From an uncultured Acidobacteriota bacterium (lineage in GTDB: Bacteria; Acidobacteriota; Terriglobia; Terriglobales; Acidobacteriaceae), in the NCBI GenBank assembly GCA_903832295.1, contig CAILAZ010000309.1:1-64000 (forward strand): a stretch of DNA of 64,000 nt, read 5' to 3'. The position numbers and the translations under genes are program-made. The notes under the pieces were generated by a model. That model ran no database searches. It saw nothing but the letters and a program-made list of their open reading frames with translations, and had not been told where the DNA came from. Shown piece by piece: positions 9,359 to 19,200 of this stretch; position 1 is the stretch's first letter, and every line of letters begins with the position of its first letter.

Positions 9359-11152
9359 TTAGTGCAGAGGTCCGGGGACGACGGGCGCGGTGCTGGGGCG
9401 CGGAGTGGGCGGTTCGGTGATGGGCGGGGACTTGACTGGAGAGACGGTGACGGGCGAGATGTTGTCACGGCGTTCGGACTCAGGGATGCTGCCGTCGTTC
9501 ACCTCGGCCTCGCTGGGCGTGGACTCGAAGGGGATCCGGATGATGCCCTTGCCGTGGGCGGGGACGATGACGCGGACGGAGGACTCACCGCCGCGGGAAC
9601 GGATGGCGACGGGCACCTCGCACCATGCGTCTCCCAGATTTTCAATGGTGATGGCGGTGACGGTCTGCTGGCCGAGGGTCTGGCGGACGTAGGCGGATTC
9701 GACGCGGAGTTGCGGGAGGCCCCGGTCGCGATAAACCCAGTCGTCAAAAAAGGTCTCAAGATCGCGCCGGGGGGTGAGCTGTTTTTCGATGAGGCGCTGC
9801 ATGTACGCGGAGTCGCGGTCATCGGTGGCGCGGTATTGTGCGAGCGCGGCCTGCAAGGGGCGGTCTCCGAGAATATCGCGCAGCATCCACCAGACGTATG
9901 CGGCCTTGGTGCGAAAGAACATCTCATCCGAGGTGGTGATGAGGGGCTGCAATCCGATGGCGGGAGGCTGTGAGGAAGCGGCATCGGCGGCAGGGGCGTG
10001 GGATTGCAGTTCCGCGAGGGAGAGGGCGTGGGAGAACTGGCCAAGATAGGCGACGGCGGCGCGTCGGCCGGACTGACGCTCGCGGATGAGAGCCTGGGCG
10101 AAGCCGGCAAGGCCTTCGCGAATCCAAGGGCGGGACGACTCCAGCATGGAGTGGACAACGGGGCGCGCGAGAGCGACCTCGGCAGCGGCGTGGGGCACGG
10201 CACGCATGGGGACGAAGTAGAACGGTCCGGCGTCGTAGGGCAGAGCTTCCGGATCGGTAAGTTCGACGAGAACGACCTTGCTGCCCGGGGTTCCGAACCA
10301 TTCCTCGAGGGGAGGAATGACGGTTTCCGCAGCGGCCATGTAATCGCGGGCGAAATTGGTGTGGGCCGCGCTGTAGTAGGCAAGGACGCGGGGACGGTCC
10401 GTGGTTTGGGCGGGATCGTTGAGGAGAACGATGACGGGGTCAACGTCACGGAATTCCGTGGTGAGCTGGTCGGCGGATTTGGATTCAGACCCGTTGGTGA
10501 TGAAAGCGGAGGAAGGCTCATCGCCTTCCGGCGGGGCGAGGCGCGAGAGTTGGATGTGGAGGACGGAGGTGCGTTCCCGCTCGCGCCAGTTGCGGAGTGC
10601 CTCAAAGAGTTCGTTGCCCTGAGCTAGATTGGCAGCGTCGATGGAGACCGGGTACCAGACGACGAAGCCGACGCCGCGGAGGGCGGTGAAATTATCCCCG
10701 ATCTGATCCCAGTCACTACGGCGGGCGATGGCGGCAGGGGTACCGATACGCTCGAGGCGGGTGGTGTCTTTTTGAATGGCGCCGGAGTAGCGGATATTGA
10801 GACGGATGGATGCGCCGGGGGCGAGGGGCTGCTCGAATTTGACGATGGCCTCACTGAGTGCTCCGGTGTGGTCGATGTCACTGGTGTAGTCCTGGGAGAG
10901 CCACTCGACCTGTGAGCCTTCGGCGAGGATAGCGAGCCAACGGAGAGAGCTGGAGAGCTGGAGGACGGCTTCGCGCTGGGCGATCCTGGAATCATTGCGC
11001 AACTCGACCGCGCCCTCGGCGGCGAGGGAGTGCTGATGGGGATCGAGGGTGAGCCGCAGATCGTAGCGGGTAAAGGTGAGGGCGTTGCGATCCAGGGCGG
11101 CAGCGGGGAGCGCAAGGAGAGCAAGTAAGGCAAGGACGAGGAGACGCCGCAA
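9359..11152 (-). CDS. M1-peptidase-like exported protein, zinc site degenerate
   Basis: A 597-residue protein with a signal peptide (MRRLLVLALLALLALPAAA). The N-terminal beta domain (YDLRLTLDPHQHSLAAEG, about 28-150) and the central helical domain resemble M1 aminopeptidases. The region that should carry HExxH-(18)-E reads VVHSMLESSRPWIREGLAGF, so the WxxEG glutamate block is recognisable but HExxH is not. The C-terminal third ends in a Pro/Thr-rich tail. M1 enzymes trim N-terminal residues from peptides. This one probably lacks zinc hydrolase activity and may instead bind or scaffold peptides. It begins 3 bp after rlmB on the same strand, so the two are almost certainly co-transcribed. Confidence 0.75.
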   Translation of the reverse strand: MRRLLVLALLALLALPAAALDRNALTFTRYDLRLTLDPHQHSLAAEGAVELRNDSRIAQREAVLQLSSSLRWLAILAEGSQVEWLSQDYTSDIDHTGALSEAIVKFEQPLAPGASIRLNIRYSGAIQKDTTRLERIGTPAAIARRSDWDQIGDNFTALRGVGFVVWYPVSIDAANLAQGNELFEALRNWRERERTSVLHIQLSRLAPPEGDEPSSAFITNGSESKSADQLTTEFRDVDPVIVLLNDPAQTTDRPRVLAYYSAAHTNFARDYMAAAETVIPPLEEWFGTPGSKVVLVELTDPEALPYDAGPFYFVPMRAVPHAAAEVALARPVVHSMLESSRPWIREGLAGFAQALIRERQSGRRAAVAYLGQFSHALSLAELQSHAPAADAASSQPPAIGLQPLITTSDEMFFRTKAAYVWWMLRDILGDRPLQAALAQYRATDDRDSAYMQRLIEKQLTPRRDLETFFDDWVYRDRGLPQLRVESAYVRQTLGQQTVTAITIENLGDAWCEVPVAIRSRGGESSVRVIVPAHGKGIIRIPFESTPSEAEVNDGSIPESERRDNISPVTVSPVKSPPITEPPTPRPSTAPVVPGPLH

Positions 11153-11155
11153 ACG

Positions 11156-11935
11156 CTACTCCTCTTTCCGCTTCTTGGCGGGTTTCTTGATGGCGGACTT
11201 TTGCGCGTTGCGGCGCTGGCGCTGGACTTCATACATGACGATGCCTCCGGCGACAGAGACGTTGAGGGACGAGATTGCGCCCATCATGGGGATGGAGACG
11301 AGCATGTCGCACTTGCGGCGGACGAGGTCGTGGAGGCCCTTGCCTTCGGCTCCCATGACGATGGCACAGTTCATGTTGTAGTCAAGCTCGTCGTAGGTTT
11401 TGTCGCCCCGCTCGTCGAGTCCGACGACCCAGACGTTCTCGGATTTGAGTTCATCGAGAGTGCGGGCGATGTTGACGACGCGGGCGACGGGGAGGTGCTC
11501 ACTGGCTCCGGCAGAGGCTTTGACGACGGTTCCGGTGATTCCGGCGGCGCGGCGCTCGGGGATGACAACGCCATCGACGCCAGCACCATCGGCAGAGCGG
11601 ATGAGTGCTCCGAGATTGTGGGGATCTTCGACGCCATCGAGGACGAGGAGGAAGGAGTATTGGCCGAGCTTGTTCTCGAGGAGTTCCTCGACGCCGGTGT
11701 ATTCCTTGCGCGAGGTGATGGCCATGACACCCTGATGGGTGTTGGTGCGGGTCTCGCGATCGATGTCTTCACGGGGAACGAAGCGAACGCTTATGCCCTG
11801 CTCGCGGCAGTCATCGAGAATCTTCTGGAGACGGTTGTCGGTGCGGTCACGGGAGACCGCTACATAGTCAAAGCGGCGGCCACCGCGCTTGAGTGCTTCG
11901 CCAATGGCATGAATGCCGTAGATAACTTCGCTCAT
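11156..11935 (-). CDS. rlmB: 23S rRNA (guanosine-2'-O)-methyltransferase, TrmH/SpoU family
   Basis: A 259-residue SPOUT methyltransferase. The N-terminal substrate-binding domain covers about 1-76. The three SpoU motifs follow: NLGALIRSADG near 108, IVMGAEGKGL near 190, and IPMMGAISSLNVSVAGGI near 215, which forms the trefoil knot and SAM site. The C-terminal tail is Lys-rich. RlmB methylates G2251 (E. coli numbering) in the ribosomal P-loop. TrmH-family paralogues with other targets look similar, so the exact position is inferred. First gene of a two-gene unit with the M1-like protein. Confidence 0.9.
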   Translation of the reverse strand: MSEVIYGIHAIGEALKRGGRRFDYVAVSRDRTDNRLQKILDDCREQGISVRFVPREDIDRETRTNTHQGVMAITSRKEYTGVEELLENKLGQYSFLLVLDGVEDPHNLGALIRSADGAGVDGVVIPERRAAGITGTVVKASAGASEHLPVARVVNIARTLDELKSENVWVVGLDERGDKTYDELDYNMNCAIVMGAEGKGLHDLVRRKCDMLVSIPMMGAISSLNVSVAGGIVMYEVQRQRRNAQKSAIKKPAKKRKEE

Positions 11936-12017
11936 AACCTATCTAGTGTACGGTATGGGGGCTTAGCTTCCGTTGCAAAAATGAGACACCGCGCTTTCTC
12001 CGCATCCTTTGGCGTTC

Positions 12018-12023
12018 TATACT
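12018..12023 (+). promoter_or_regulatory. Candidate -10 for the LytTR regulator gene
   Basis: TATACT lies 25 bases before the ATG at 12049. The -35 at 17-bp spacing (TTTCTC) is weak. A GAGGA ribosome site follows at about -11. Confidence 0.45.
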
Positions 12024-12048
12024 CGTCTGTACTGTTGAGGACGCGCCA

Positions 12049-12822
12049 ATGTCACTATCGGTCATCATCGTGGACGATGAACAGCTAGCCCGCGACGAAC
12101 TGTCGTATCTGCTGCGCGATGTGGAGGACCTGGACATTATTGGCCAGGGGAAGAATGGGCTGGAAGCGGTGACGCTGATCAAGGAAAACTCGCCGGACTT
12201 GGTTTTCCTGGACGTGCAGATGCCGGGGCTGGATGGCTTCGGGGTGATCAAGAAGCTGGTGGAGAAGAAGATTCCGCTGCCGAAGATTGTGTTTTCGACG
12301 GCGTTTGACCAGTACGCGGTGAAGGCGTTTGAGGTGAGCGCGCTGGATTACCTGCTGAAGCCGTTTGAGAAGAAGCGGGTGCTGCAGGCGATTGAGAAGG
12401 CGCGGAAGACACAGGACTCCGATGTGCCGCCGAACGAGAAGCTGGACACGCTGGTGAAGCTGCTGGAAGAACAGAAGACGCAGACGACGACGAAGGTTCT
12501 GCTGAAGGCGAACAACCGGCTGTTTTTGGTGGACCAGAAGGAAATCTGCTTTGCGTCGATTGAGGACGGGGTGATTACGGTGGTGGCGCAGAACATGGAA
12601 GGACAGTCGAACTGCAGGACGCTGGAAGAGCTGCTGGCGTCGCTGGATTCGAAGCTGTTCTGGCGGGCGCACCGGTCGTACCTGGTGAACATCAACCGGA
12701 TTAAGGAAGTGGTTCCGTGGTTCAAGAGCAGCTACCAGATCCGGATGGACGACAAGAAGCAGACAGAGATTCCGGTGAGCCGGGCGCAGACGCGACGGCT
12801 GCGGGAGTTGTTCGGGCTGTGA
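12049..12822 (+). CDS. LytTR-family response regulator
   Basis: A 257-residue two-domain regulator. The receiver domain (1-120) has the acidic pair D9/D10, phospho-acceptor D55 in VFLDVQMPG, T84 and K104 in YLLKPFE. The LytTR DNA-binding domain covers about 150-255, with the characteristic FWRAHRSYLVNINRI segment. The family binds paired direct repeats upstream of target promoters when phosphorylated by a membrane histidine kinase. No kinase is encoded next to it, so its partner is unknown. It is divergent from rlmB with about 110 bp between them. Confidence 0.93.
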   Translation: MSLSVIIVDDEQLARDELSYLLRDVEDLDIIGQGKNGLEAVTLIKENSPDLVFLDVQMPGLDGFGVIKKLVEKKIPLPKIVFSTAFDQYAVKAFEVSALDYLLKPFEKKRVLQAIEKARKTQDSDVPPNEKLDTLVKLLEEQKTQTTTKVLLKANNRLFLVDQKEICFASIEDGVITVVAQNMEGQSNCRTLEELLASLDSKLFWRAHRSYLVNINRIKEVVPWFKSSYQIRMDDKKQTEIPVSRAQTRRLRELFGL

Positions 12823-12834
12823 GCGGCAGGACTG

Positions 12835-12840
12835 TATAAT
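12835..12840 (+). promoter_or_regulatory. Candidate -10 for purS
   Basis: A perfect TATAAT sits 11 bases before the purS ATG, immediately followed by a GGGGGAA ribosome site. If used, the 5' untranslated region would be very short. No good -35 is visible. Confidence 0.4.
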
Positions 12841-12851
12841 CGGGGGAATTT

Positions 12852-13097
12852 ATGAAAGCCTACGTGTACGTTTCGATGAAGAAGAGCGTCCTTGATCCGC
12901 AGGGCAAAACGATTCAGGGTGCGTTGACGAAGATGGGATACAAGGGCGTTGCCGACGTGCGGCAGGGCAAGTACTTTGAGCTCTCGCTGGACGGCACGCT
13001 GGACCACGACGCGGCGCGCAAGGAAGTGGAGCGCATGGCGAGCGAAGTCCTGACGAATCCTGTGATTGAGGAATTCCACTACAAGCTTGAGGACTAG
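12852..13097 (+). CDS. purS: Phosphoribosylformylglycinamidine synthase subunit PurS
   Basis: An 81-residue protein that matches PurS in length and sequence: MKAYVYVSMKKSVLDPQG at the start, then GVADVRQGKYFEL and a LTNPVIEEFHYKLE ending. PurS is the small subunit of the three-part PurSQL enzyme, which converts FGAR to FGAM in purine synthesis and dimerises to bridge PurL and PurQ. Neither purQ nor purL lies next to it, so the subunits are encoded apart. A terminator follows 22 bp after the stop. Confidence 0.93.
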   Translation: MKAYVYVSMKKSVLDPQGKTIQGALTKMGYKGVADVRQGKYFELSLDGTLDHDAARKEVERMASEVLTNPVIEEFHYKLED

Positions 13098-13119
13098 CTG
13101 AAATTGCAGCGCGCAACAC

Positions 13120-13141
13120 AACCCGCCACGGCGGGTTTCTT
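13120..13141 (+). terminator. Intrinsic terminator after purS
   Basis: AACCCGC-(CACG)-GCGGGTT is a 7-bp stem with a tetraloop followed by TCTT. It separates purS from glmS. The T-run is short, so efficiency is uncertain. Confidence 0.7.
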
Positions 13142-13181
13142 CTGATATTACCAACGGCTTTTTTTATTCGGGGAGTGGCTC

Positions 13182-15056
13182 ATGTGCGGAATTGTTGGCT
13201 ACGTAGGCAAGAAGCAGGTTGTTCCGGTCATTATTGATGGATTGCGGCGGCTTGAATATCGCGGCTATGATTCGGCGGGAATTGCGGTTGCCGGCGGAGA
13301 AAGCGGACTGCAGATCCGGCGCGCGGAAGGCAAGCTGCGCAACCTGGAAGAAGTCATCCGGCATAACCCGATTGATGGAACCTACGGCATTGGGCACACG
13401 CGCTGGGCTACGCACGGACGGCCAAGCGAGGAGAACGCGCATCCGCACCGCGACTGCAGCGGAACCATCGTGGTGGTACACAACGGGATTGTGGAGAACT
13501 ACCTTGCGCTGAAGAAGCAACTGCGCGAGGAAGGCCACAGCTACAAGACCGAGACGGACACGGAAGTGATCGCGCACCTGATCGAGAAATATTTCCTGCT
13601 GGAAAATCCCGACAAAAAGATTTCGCTGGAAGAGGCCGTGCGAATGACGGTGAAGCGGCTGAGCGGAGTGTTTGCGATGTCGGTGATCTGCAGCAGCGAG
13701 CCGAACAAGATTATTGCGGCGCGCAACGGGCCTCCGGCGGTGATCGGGCTGGGCAAGGATGAGTATTTTGTGGCGAGCGACGTGCCGGCGATTCTGTATC
13801 ACACGCGGGATTTGTTTTTCCTGGGAGACGGCGACCTGGCGGTGCTGACGCCGGCGGGGGTGACGCTGACGGACTTCGACGGCAAGCCGGTGCAGCGCGA
13901 GGTGCAGCACATTACGTGGGATCCGATCATGGCGGAGAAGGGCGGCTTCAAGCACTTCATGCTCAAGGAAATCTATGAGCAGCCGCGAGCGGTTCGGGAT
14001 ACGGCGATGGGGCGGGTTTCGTTCGACACGGGCAAGGTGTTCCTGGACCAGATGGATGTGTCCGACGAGGAGTTCCGCACGCTGCGCAAGCTGAATATTG
14101 CGGCCTGCGGAACGAGCTGGCACGCGGGGCTGGCGGGCAAATACATGATCGAGCGGCTGGCGCGGGTTCCGGTGGAAGTGGATTATGCGAGCGAGTTCCG
14201 GTATCGCAATCCGCTGATTGGGCCGGACGAGATGACGATGGTGATCACGCAGTCTGGCGAGACGGCGGACACGATTGCGGCGCAACGGGAATCAAAGCTG
14301 AAGGGCGCCAAGACGATTGCCATCTGCAACGTGGTGGGCGCAATGATTGCGCGCGAAGCGGATGGGACAATTTATACGCACGCGGGGCCGGAGATCGGCG
14401 TGGCTTCGACGAAGGCGTTTACGGCGCAACTGGTGGCGCTGTTTCTGTTTGCGCTGCGGCTGGGGCAGATACGCGGCACGGTAACGGATGAAGAGTCCGT
14501 GAAGCTGACACAGGAACTGGCCAAGCTGCCGGGTCTGCTGGAAGGCGTGCTGGCCAGAGATGAAGAATTGGAAGAGCTGGCGAAGACCTACCAACGGGTG
14601 CAGGACTTCCTGTTCCTGGGACGCGGCATCCACTTCCCGATTGCGCTGGAAGGGGCGCTGAAGCTGAAGGAAATCTCCTACATTCACGCCGAAGGCTATG
14701 CGGCAGGGGAGATGAAACACGGGCCGAATGCGCTGATCGACGAAGACCTTCCGGTGGTGATTATTGCCACGCAGGACAAGAACGATCCGGGTTCCGTGCT
14801 GCGGTATGAGAAGACGATTTCAAATCTGAAGGAAGTGAAGGCGCGCTCAGGCCGGGTGATTGCAATCGCGACCGAGGGCGACGAGGATATCCGCGAGGCC
14901 GCCGACCACGTGGTGTTTATTCCACACGCACCGGAACTGCTGCTGCCGATCCTGGAGATTGTGCCGCTGCAACTGCTGGCGTACCACATTGCCGTGCGAA
15001 GAGGGTGCGACGTGGATCAGCCTCGGAATTTGGCGAAGTCAGTGACGGTGGAGTAG
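13182..15056 (+). CDS. glmS: Glutamine--fructose-6-phosphate aminotransferase (isomerising)
   Basis: A 624-residue GlmS. It starts MCGIVGYVG, so the nucleophilic Cys becomes the N-terminus after Met removal. The glutaminase domain (2-220) includes [10 protein letters not shown] and [13 protein letters not shown]. Two SIS sugar-phosphate domains occupy about 300-430 and 470-605, and the protein ends [16 protein letters not shown], the family's usual tail. It makes glucosamine-6-phosphate, the entry to cell-wall amino sugars. GGGGAG six bases upstream sets the ATG. No glmS ribozyme-like element is apparent in the 40-bp gap upstream. Confidence 0.97.
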   Translation: MCGIVGYVGKKQVVPVIIDGLRRLEYRGYDSAGIAVAGGESGLQIRRAEGKLRNLEEVIRHNPIDGTYGIGHTRWATHGRPSEENAHPHRDCSGTIVVVHNGIVENYLALKKQLREEGHSYKTETDTEVIAHLIEKYFLLENPDKKISLEEAVRMTVKRLSGVFAMSVICSSEPNKIIAARNGPPAVIGLGKDEYFVASDVPAILYHTRDLFFLGDGDLAVLTPAGVTLTDFDGKPVQREVQHITWDPIMAEKGGFKHFMLKEIYEQPRAVRDTAMGRVSFDTGKVFLDQMDVSDEEFRTLRKLNIAACGTSWHAGLAGKYMIERLARVPVEVDYASEFRYRNPLIGPDEMTMVITQSGETADTIAAQRESKLKGAKTIAICNVVGAMIAREADGTIYTHAGPEIGVASTKAFTAQLVALFLFALRLGQIRGTVTDEESVKLTQELAKLPGLLEGVLARDEELEELAKTYQRVQDFLFLGRGIHFPIALEGALKLKEISYIHAEGYAAGEMKHGPNALIDEDLPVVIIATQDKNDPGSVLRYEKTISNLKEVKARSGRVIAIATEGDEDIREAADHVVFIPHAPELLLPILEIVPLQLLAYHIAVRRGCDVDQPRNLAKSVTVE

Positions 15057-15095
15057 AGGTTCGGCTTCCGATCGCACAAAAAACAGCAGCAAATT

Positions 15096-15128
15096 AGACG
15101 CACGCGGGGGCTCACCTCGCGTGCGTCT
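15096..15128. terminator. Strong hairpin between glmS and the convergent PD40 gene
   Basis: AGACGCACGCG pairs perfectly with CGCGTGCGTCT across an 11-base loop (GGGGCTCACCT). It is placed between convergent stops and can fold on either strand. The flanking T-run is weak, so it may act as a bidirectional terminator or mRNA end-protecting stem. Confidence 0.6.
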
Positions 15129-15157
15129 GGTTTCGGCTCCCTTTCTCTCGCATGATG

Positions 15158-16234
15158 TCAGCGGTGCGCAACCTCCTCCACGTGCAGGCTGGAGATATCC
15201 ATAAGCCACAAGGTCAGGGTGTGCGGTCCGGCAACGGCGTCGCGACTGGAGGAGAAGAGCAACCAGTGACCATCCGGCGAAATTACTGGAAACCCATTGA
15301 AGGCCTTGCGGTAGGTGAGCTGTACCTGCTCAGAGCTGTTCAGGTCGCCGAGGAATATCTGGTAGCTGCCCTGGATGGAGCGCACAAAGACATAGTGGTG
15401 TCCGTCGGGCGCGGGATAAGGCGACCAGTTCATGCCATCGTCGTTGGTGATCTTCTTTAGATCGCTGCCATCGTCGTTGATGGTAAACAAAGACATCGGC
15501 AGTGGATGCTTATTGGCCTTCTGGTCTTCGACCTTCCATGCGCGGAAGAGAATCTTGCTGCTGTGGGGAAAGTAGAAGGCGCCGCCCGGCTCCCAGCCAT
15601 CGAGGTGCGTGACCTGGGTAACCTGGCTGCCATCGGGTTTGGCGCGCCAGAGGTCCAGTTTTCCCTCTGCCTGATGGCCGTAGAGGATGTACTTTCCGTC
15701 AGGGCGCACGGAGACCTCGGCGTCATAGTTGGTGTTGCTGGTCAACCTGCGAACATCGCTGCCATCGAGATTCGAGGTGTAGATCTCGGCGCCCTGAGGA
15801 TAGTTGTTGGGGTCAGAGTAATTTCCCTTGGGAAGCTCCGGATGGTCGCGCGTCGAGGTCCAGATGATGCGCTTGCCGTCGGGAAAATAGTAGGAGCAGG
15901 CGTCCTCACCGCGGTCGTTTATGCGGCGAATATTGCTGCCATCGAGATTCAAGGTATAGACGTGATAGCTCTCATCACCCTGGCGCTTGGCGTTTCCGAT
16001 GATGCTCCGGCCATCGGGGGAGAAGTAGAACTCCGCCGCCGGACCGATGTTGGGAATAAAGTGCACGGGGAGTTCCTGCGGGGCGCTCTCCGCGGGGGAT
16101 GGGGCAGAGGCCGGGGCCGTTGCCTGAGCCCGGCCGCCCGTGGAGAGGCTGGCGGCAAGCATCGCCGCCAGCACCACGCGTGACATCCAGTACTGCGTGC
16201 TATTCCGCACTTTCGTAGCCTCTGTTGTGTTCAT
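15158..16234 (-). CDS. Exported PD40/TolB-like beta-propeller protein
   Basis: A 358-residue protein with an N-terminal signal region (VVLAAMLAASLSTGGRAQA) and then at least five PD40/WD40-like blades, each with a SPDGR or RPDGKYI motif (for example YFSPDGRSIIG, YYFPDGKRIIW, SVRPDGKYILYG, APDGHHYVFV and ISPDGHWLLFSS). Such propellers bind proteins or ligands in the periplasm; there is no catalytic motif. It starts 24 bp after the TonB-dependent receptor gene on the same strand, so it is likely co-expressed with, and may assist, that receptor. Both would sit under the leader-peptide attenuator at 19.7 kb. Confidence 0.8.
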   Translation of the reverse strand: MNTTEATKVRNSTQYWMSRVVLAAMLAASLSTGGRAQATAPASAPSPAESAPQELPVHFIPNIGPAAEFYFSPDGRSIIGNAKRQGDESYHVYTLNLDGSNIRRINDRGEDACSYYFPDGKRIIWTSTRDHPELPKGNYSDPNNYPQGAEIYTSNLDGSDVRRLTSNTNYDAEVSVRPDGKYILYGHQAEGKLDLWRAKPDGSQVTQVTHLDGWEPGGAFYFPHSSKILFRAWKVEDQKANKHPLPMSLFTINDDGSDLKKITNDDGMNWSPYPAPDGHHYVFVRSIQGSYQIFLGDLNSSEQVQLTYRKAFNGFPVISPDGHWLLFSSSRDAVAGPHTLTLWLMDISSLHVEEVAHR

Positions 16235-16258
16235 GGATTTCCTCGTCTTTTCTCAGGC

Positions 16259-19200
16259 CTAGAAGGTAATTTTGAGCGACAGTTGTGCGTTGAAGGGCTC
16301 GCCCGGACCGATGCCGGGGAGGCCAAACTGGGAGCCGTTAGTGTAGCCGATGGGAAAGCCCATGCTGAAGCCGGGAACGGCGATGATGCCGTTGGCTCCG
16401 GTGAACAGAGGGGCTCCGAGGTTGACGCGGTTGAAGATGTTGAACAGGTCCGCCCGAAGTTGGGCATGGACGCGTTCTGAGATTGCTGTTTCCTTGGAGA
16501 GATTCAAATCAACGTCGGCGAAACCAGGTCCGAAGAGCTGGTTGCGGCGCGTGGTTCCCCATGAGCCAAATGAGCTGGTGAAGGAATTGGCGTTGAACCA
16601 GTAAACCGGCTTGTGATTGACAACCGAGTGGGAGATGCCAGCGTAGGGATTGGCGATCTGGGTTGCACGGTCGGTGATTTCGGCGGTGCCACTGGGATCG
16701 ACGTAGTTGTTGACGGTGAAGGGCTGCCCGGATCGGATGCTGAGCAGGCTGCTGACCCGCCAGCCTTTGCTGAGCCGTCCCAGAGCAGGCAAGAACGCGG
16801 GCACGTCATAGGAGAGGAAAGCGGTGAAGTTGTTCCGCTGATCGAAGTCGCTGTTGCCGTACTCGCCGCGCCGGTTCGTGCTGTCCTGGGGAAGAAGCAA
16901 GAAGCTGCCGTAGTCCAGCGTATGCGCCCAGGTATAAGCGAACTGGGAAGTTACGCCGTGCCAGGATTGCGTTTTGAGCGTAGCCTGCAGTGAATTGTAG
17001 TTGGAGGTGCCGCCACTGGAGAGTTCGTTGATGAAGGTGTAGTTGGGATATTTCGAATAGAACGGGCGAGTGGTGTTGTAATCGGCCGCGTAATACTCGC
17101 TGCCCAGCGCCGCCTGGTTGATGTCATTGATCAACAGCAGATGCCGTCCCAGGCTGCCTACGTAGGCAATCTCGGCGAGGGCGGCTTTGCCCAGTCCATG
17201 CTGGATACCCAGCCGGTAGTTGAGCAGGCGGGGCGTGGTGAGGTGCTGGCTGACGGCGAAGAGGCTGATTGCGCTGTTCGGGGTGGCGCTGGCGAAGACA
17301 TTCGAGCCATTCGTGGGAAGCGCCGAGGTGCCACCGTTGTTGTAAAGATTGAGGGTCTGCACCTGGTTGTTTCCCACCGGATTATCCTGTGCGCCGCTGG
17401 CTCCGCCGTTGGCGAGGTTGCCGTCAGCGAGGAACGACGCGGCACTGACGGTATCAAAGGCGAGACCGATCGAGCCCCGGATGGCAGTGTTGGAGTCATG
17501 GAAGGGGCGGAGAGCAAAACCAAAATTCGGGGCGAAGTTCGTCTTTACTCCCGGGTAAAGCGTCCTGATGTCTTTTCCGGCGACCAGCAGGCCGCGCTGC
17601 GGATCAAAGGTTGTGAGATTCTGGTTTCCATTCTGCACCGGCTGATTGTAGCCATAGCGCAAGCCGAAAGTGAGACTCAACCGGCGCGTCGCCTGAAAGC
17701 GATCCTGCCCGAAGAAAGAGAAACCATTGCTGCTAAGCCAACGGGTAGGATCTCCGTGAACGAGCTTGGCGTTGCTGTAATATCCGGCAAGAAAGTCGGC
17801 GAGGGATTGCAGGTAGGGGTCGGTGACGGTTGAGAGCTGCGGATTGGTCCACGGACCCTGGTCTCCATAGAAGTTGAACACGCCGCGCTGATTGTTGTGA
17901 TAGAACGCATGGATCTTGTTGTATCGGAACTCACCGCCGAAGCGCAGTTCGTGGCGGCCGACGCCGTAGGTCACGGTGTCCGTCAGGTGCCAGCTCAGGT
18001 CGCGGCGGCCAGAATAGGGATTGATGCCGATGGGATCAAAGAGCGAGTTGCCGGTGCCGTCATTACCGATATTGATGCGAGGCGCGCCGGCGAGTTGCGG
18101 ATCGGTGACGCCGGTATTGAGTCCCAGTGCCGCCGGACTGTAACTGGTGTTGGCGTCGGCCTCGGTCTGCTGGAAGAAGTTAATACCCAGCAGGAGTTGA
18201 TTGGCGGCCCGGTCCGAGAGTGTGGAGTTCTGTACCAGCGCCCAGTTCTGCACCCGCATGGGCGAGGACTCGAAATAGGGTGAGAGGAAGGAAGAAGTGG
18301 GCGCCGTCTGGTGGCCCTGCGCGATGAAAGCACGGAGGCTAAGCCGCTCGCGCTCGCTCAATGTGTGCTCAATCCTGACGATTGCGTTGTTGCTGTAGCC
18401 GGTCTCCGTGCCTGGGTTGGAGTAGTTGCCCGGGCTTGCCGGGCCGTTGAGCGCGGAGGACGGCCAGAGGTTGGCGAGCAGCTTGGCCGATACCGGGTTC
18501 TGGACTACCGGGGCGTAGGTGCCGTACTTGCCTCCCGGATTGTTGAGCACATCGAGAGCGGCGGCCTGGTAGCCCTTGGGACCAGCGGAGGGTTCGGTAA
18601 CCACCACCGGATTCGTGAGATTGAAATTCTGGCGCTCATAGCTGGCGAAGTAGAAAGTACGGTTCTTGAAGATAGGTCCGCCAATGGTGAAGCCGAGTTG
18701 CTGGTTGCGCAGCTTGTTCTTGTGGACGATGTAATTGCCGCTGGCATCCGCGGCGCCGAATACCGGGTCAGCGGCCAGTGCCTCATGCCGCAAGTAGTAG
18801 TAGGCCGAGCCGTGCAGCTGGTTGGTGCCCGACTTCAAGGCAAGATTCACGGTGGGGCCGGGGTTGCGGCTGGTCTCGGCGCCGCCCTGGGTGAGAATTG
18901 AGAACTCTTCAACGGAATCCAGCGGCAGCAGCACACCGGGAATTCCATAGACGCCGCCCTGGTTGACCGCCGAAGTGTTGATCCACAGGTCGTTGTTATC
19001 GGCACCCTCAATCTGCCAGTTTGTCTGCGAGGCCTGCGAACCATTGATGGCGCTCATGAAGCCGACTCCATAGCCGGAGTAACCGGGAGTAAGCGTGAGC
19101 AACTGGGTGAAGTCGCGGCCGTTGAGAGGCACGTTCTGTACCATCTGGGGCAGCAACACATCCACATCAGAGGACGCCGAGGTGTCCACTGCGAGGGCCG

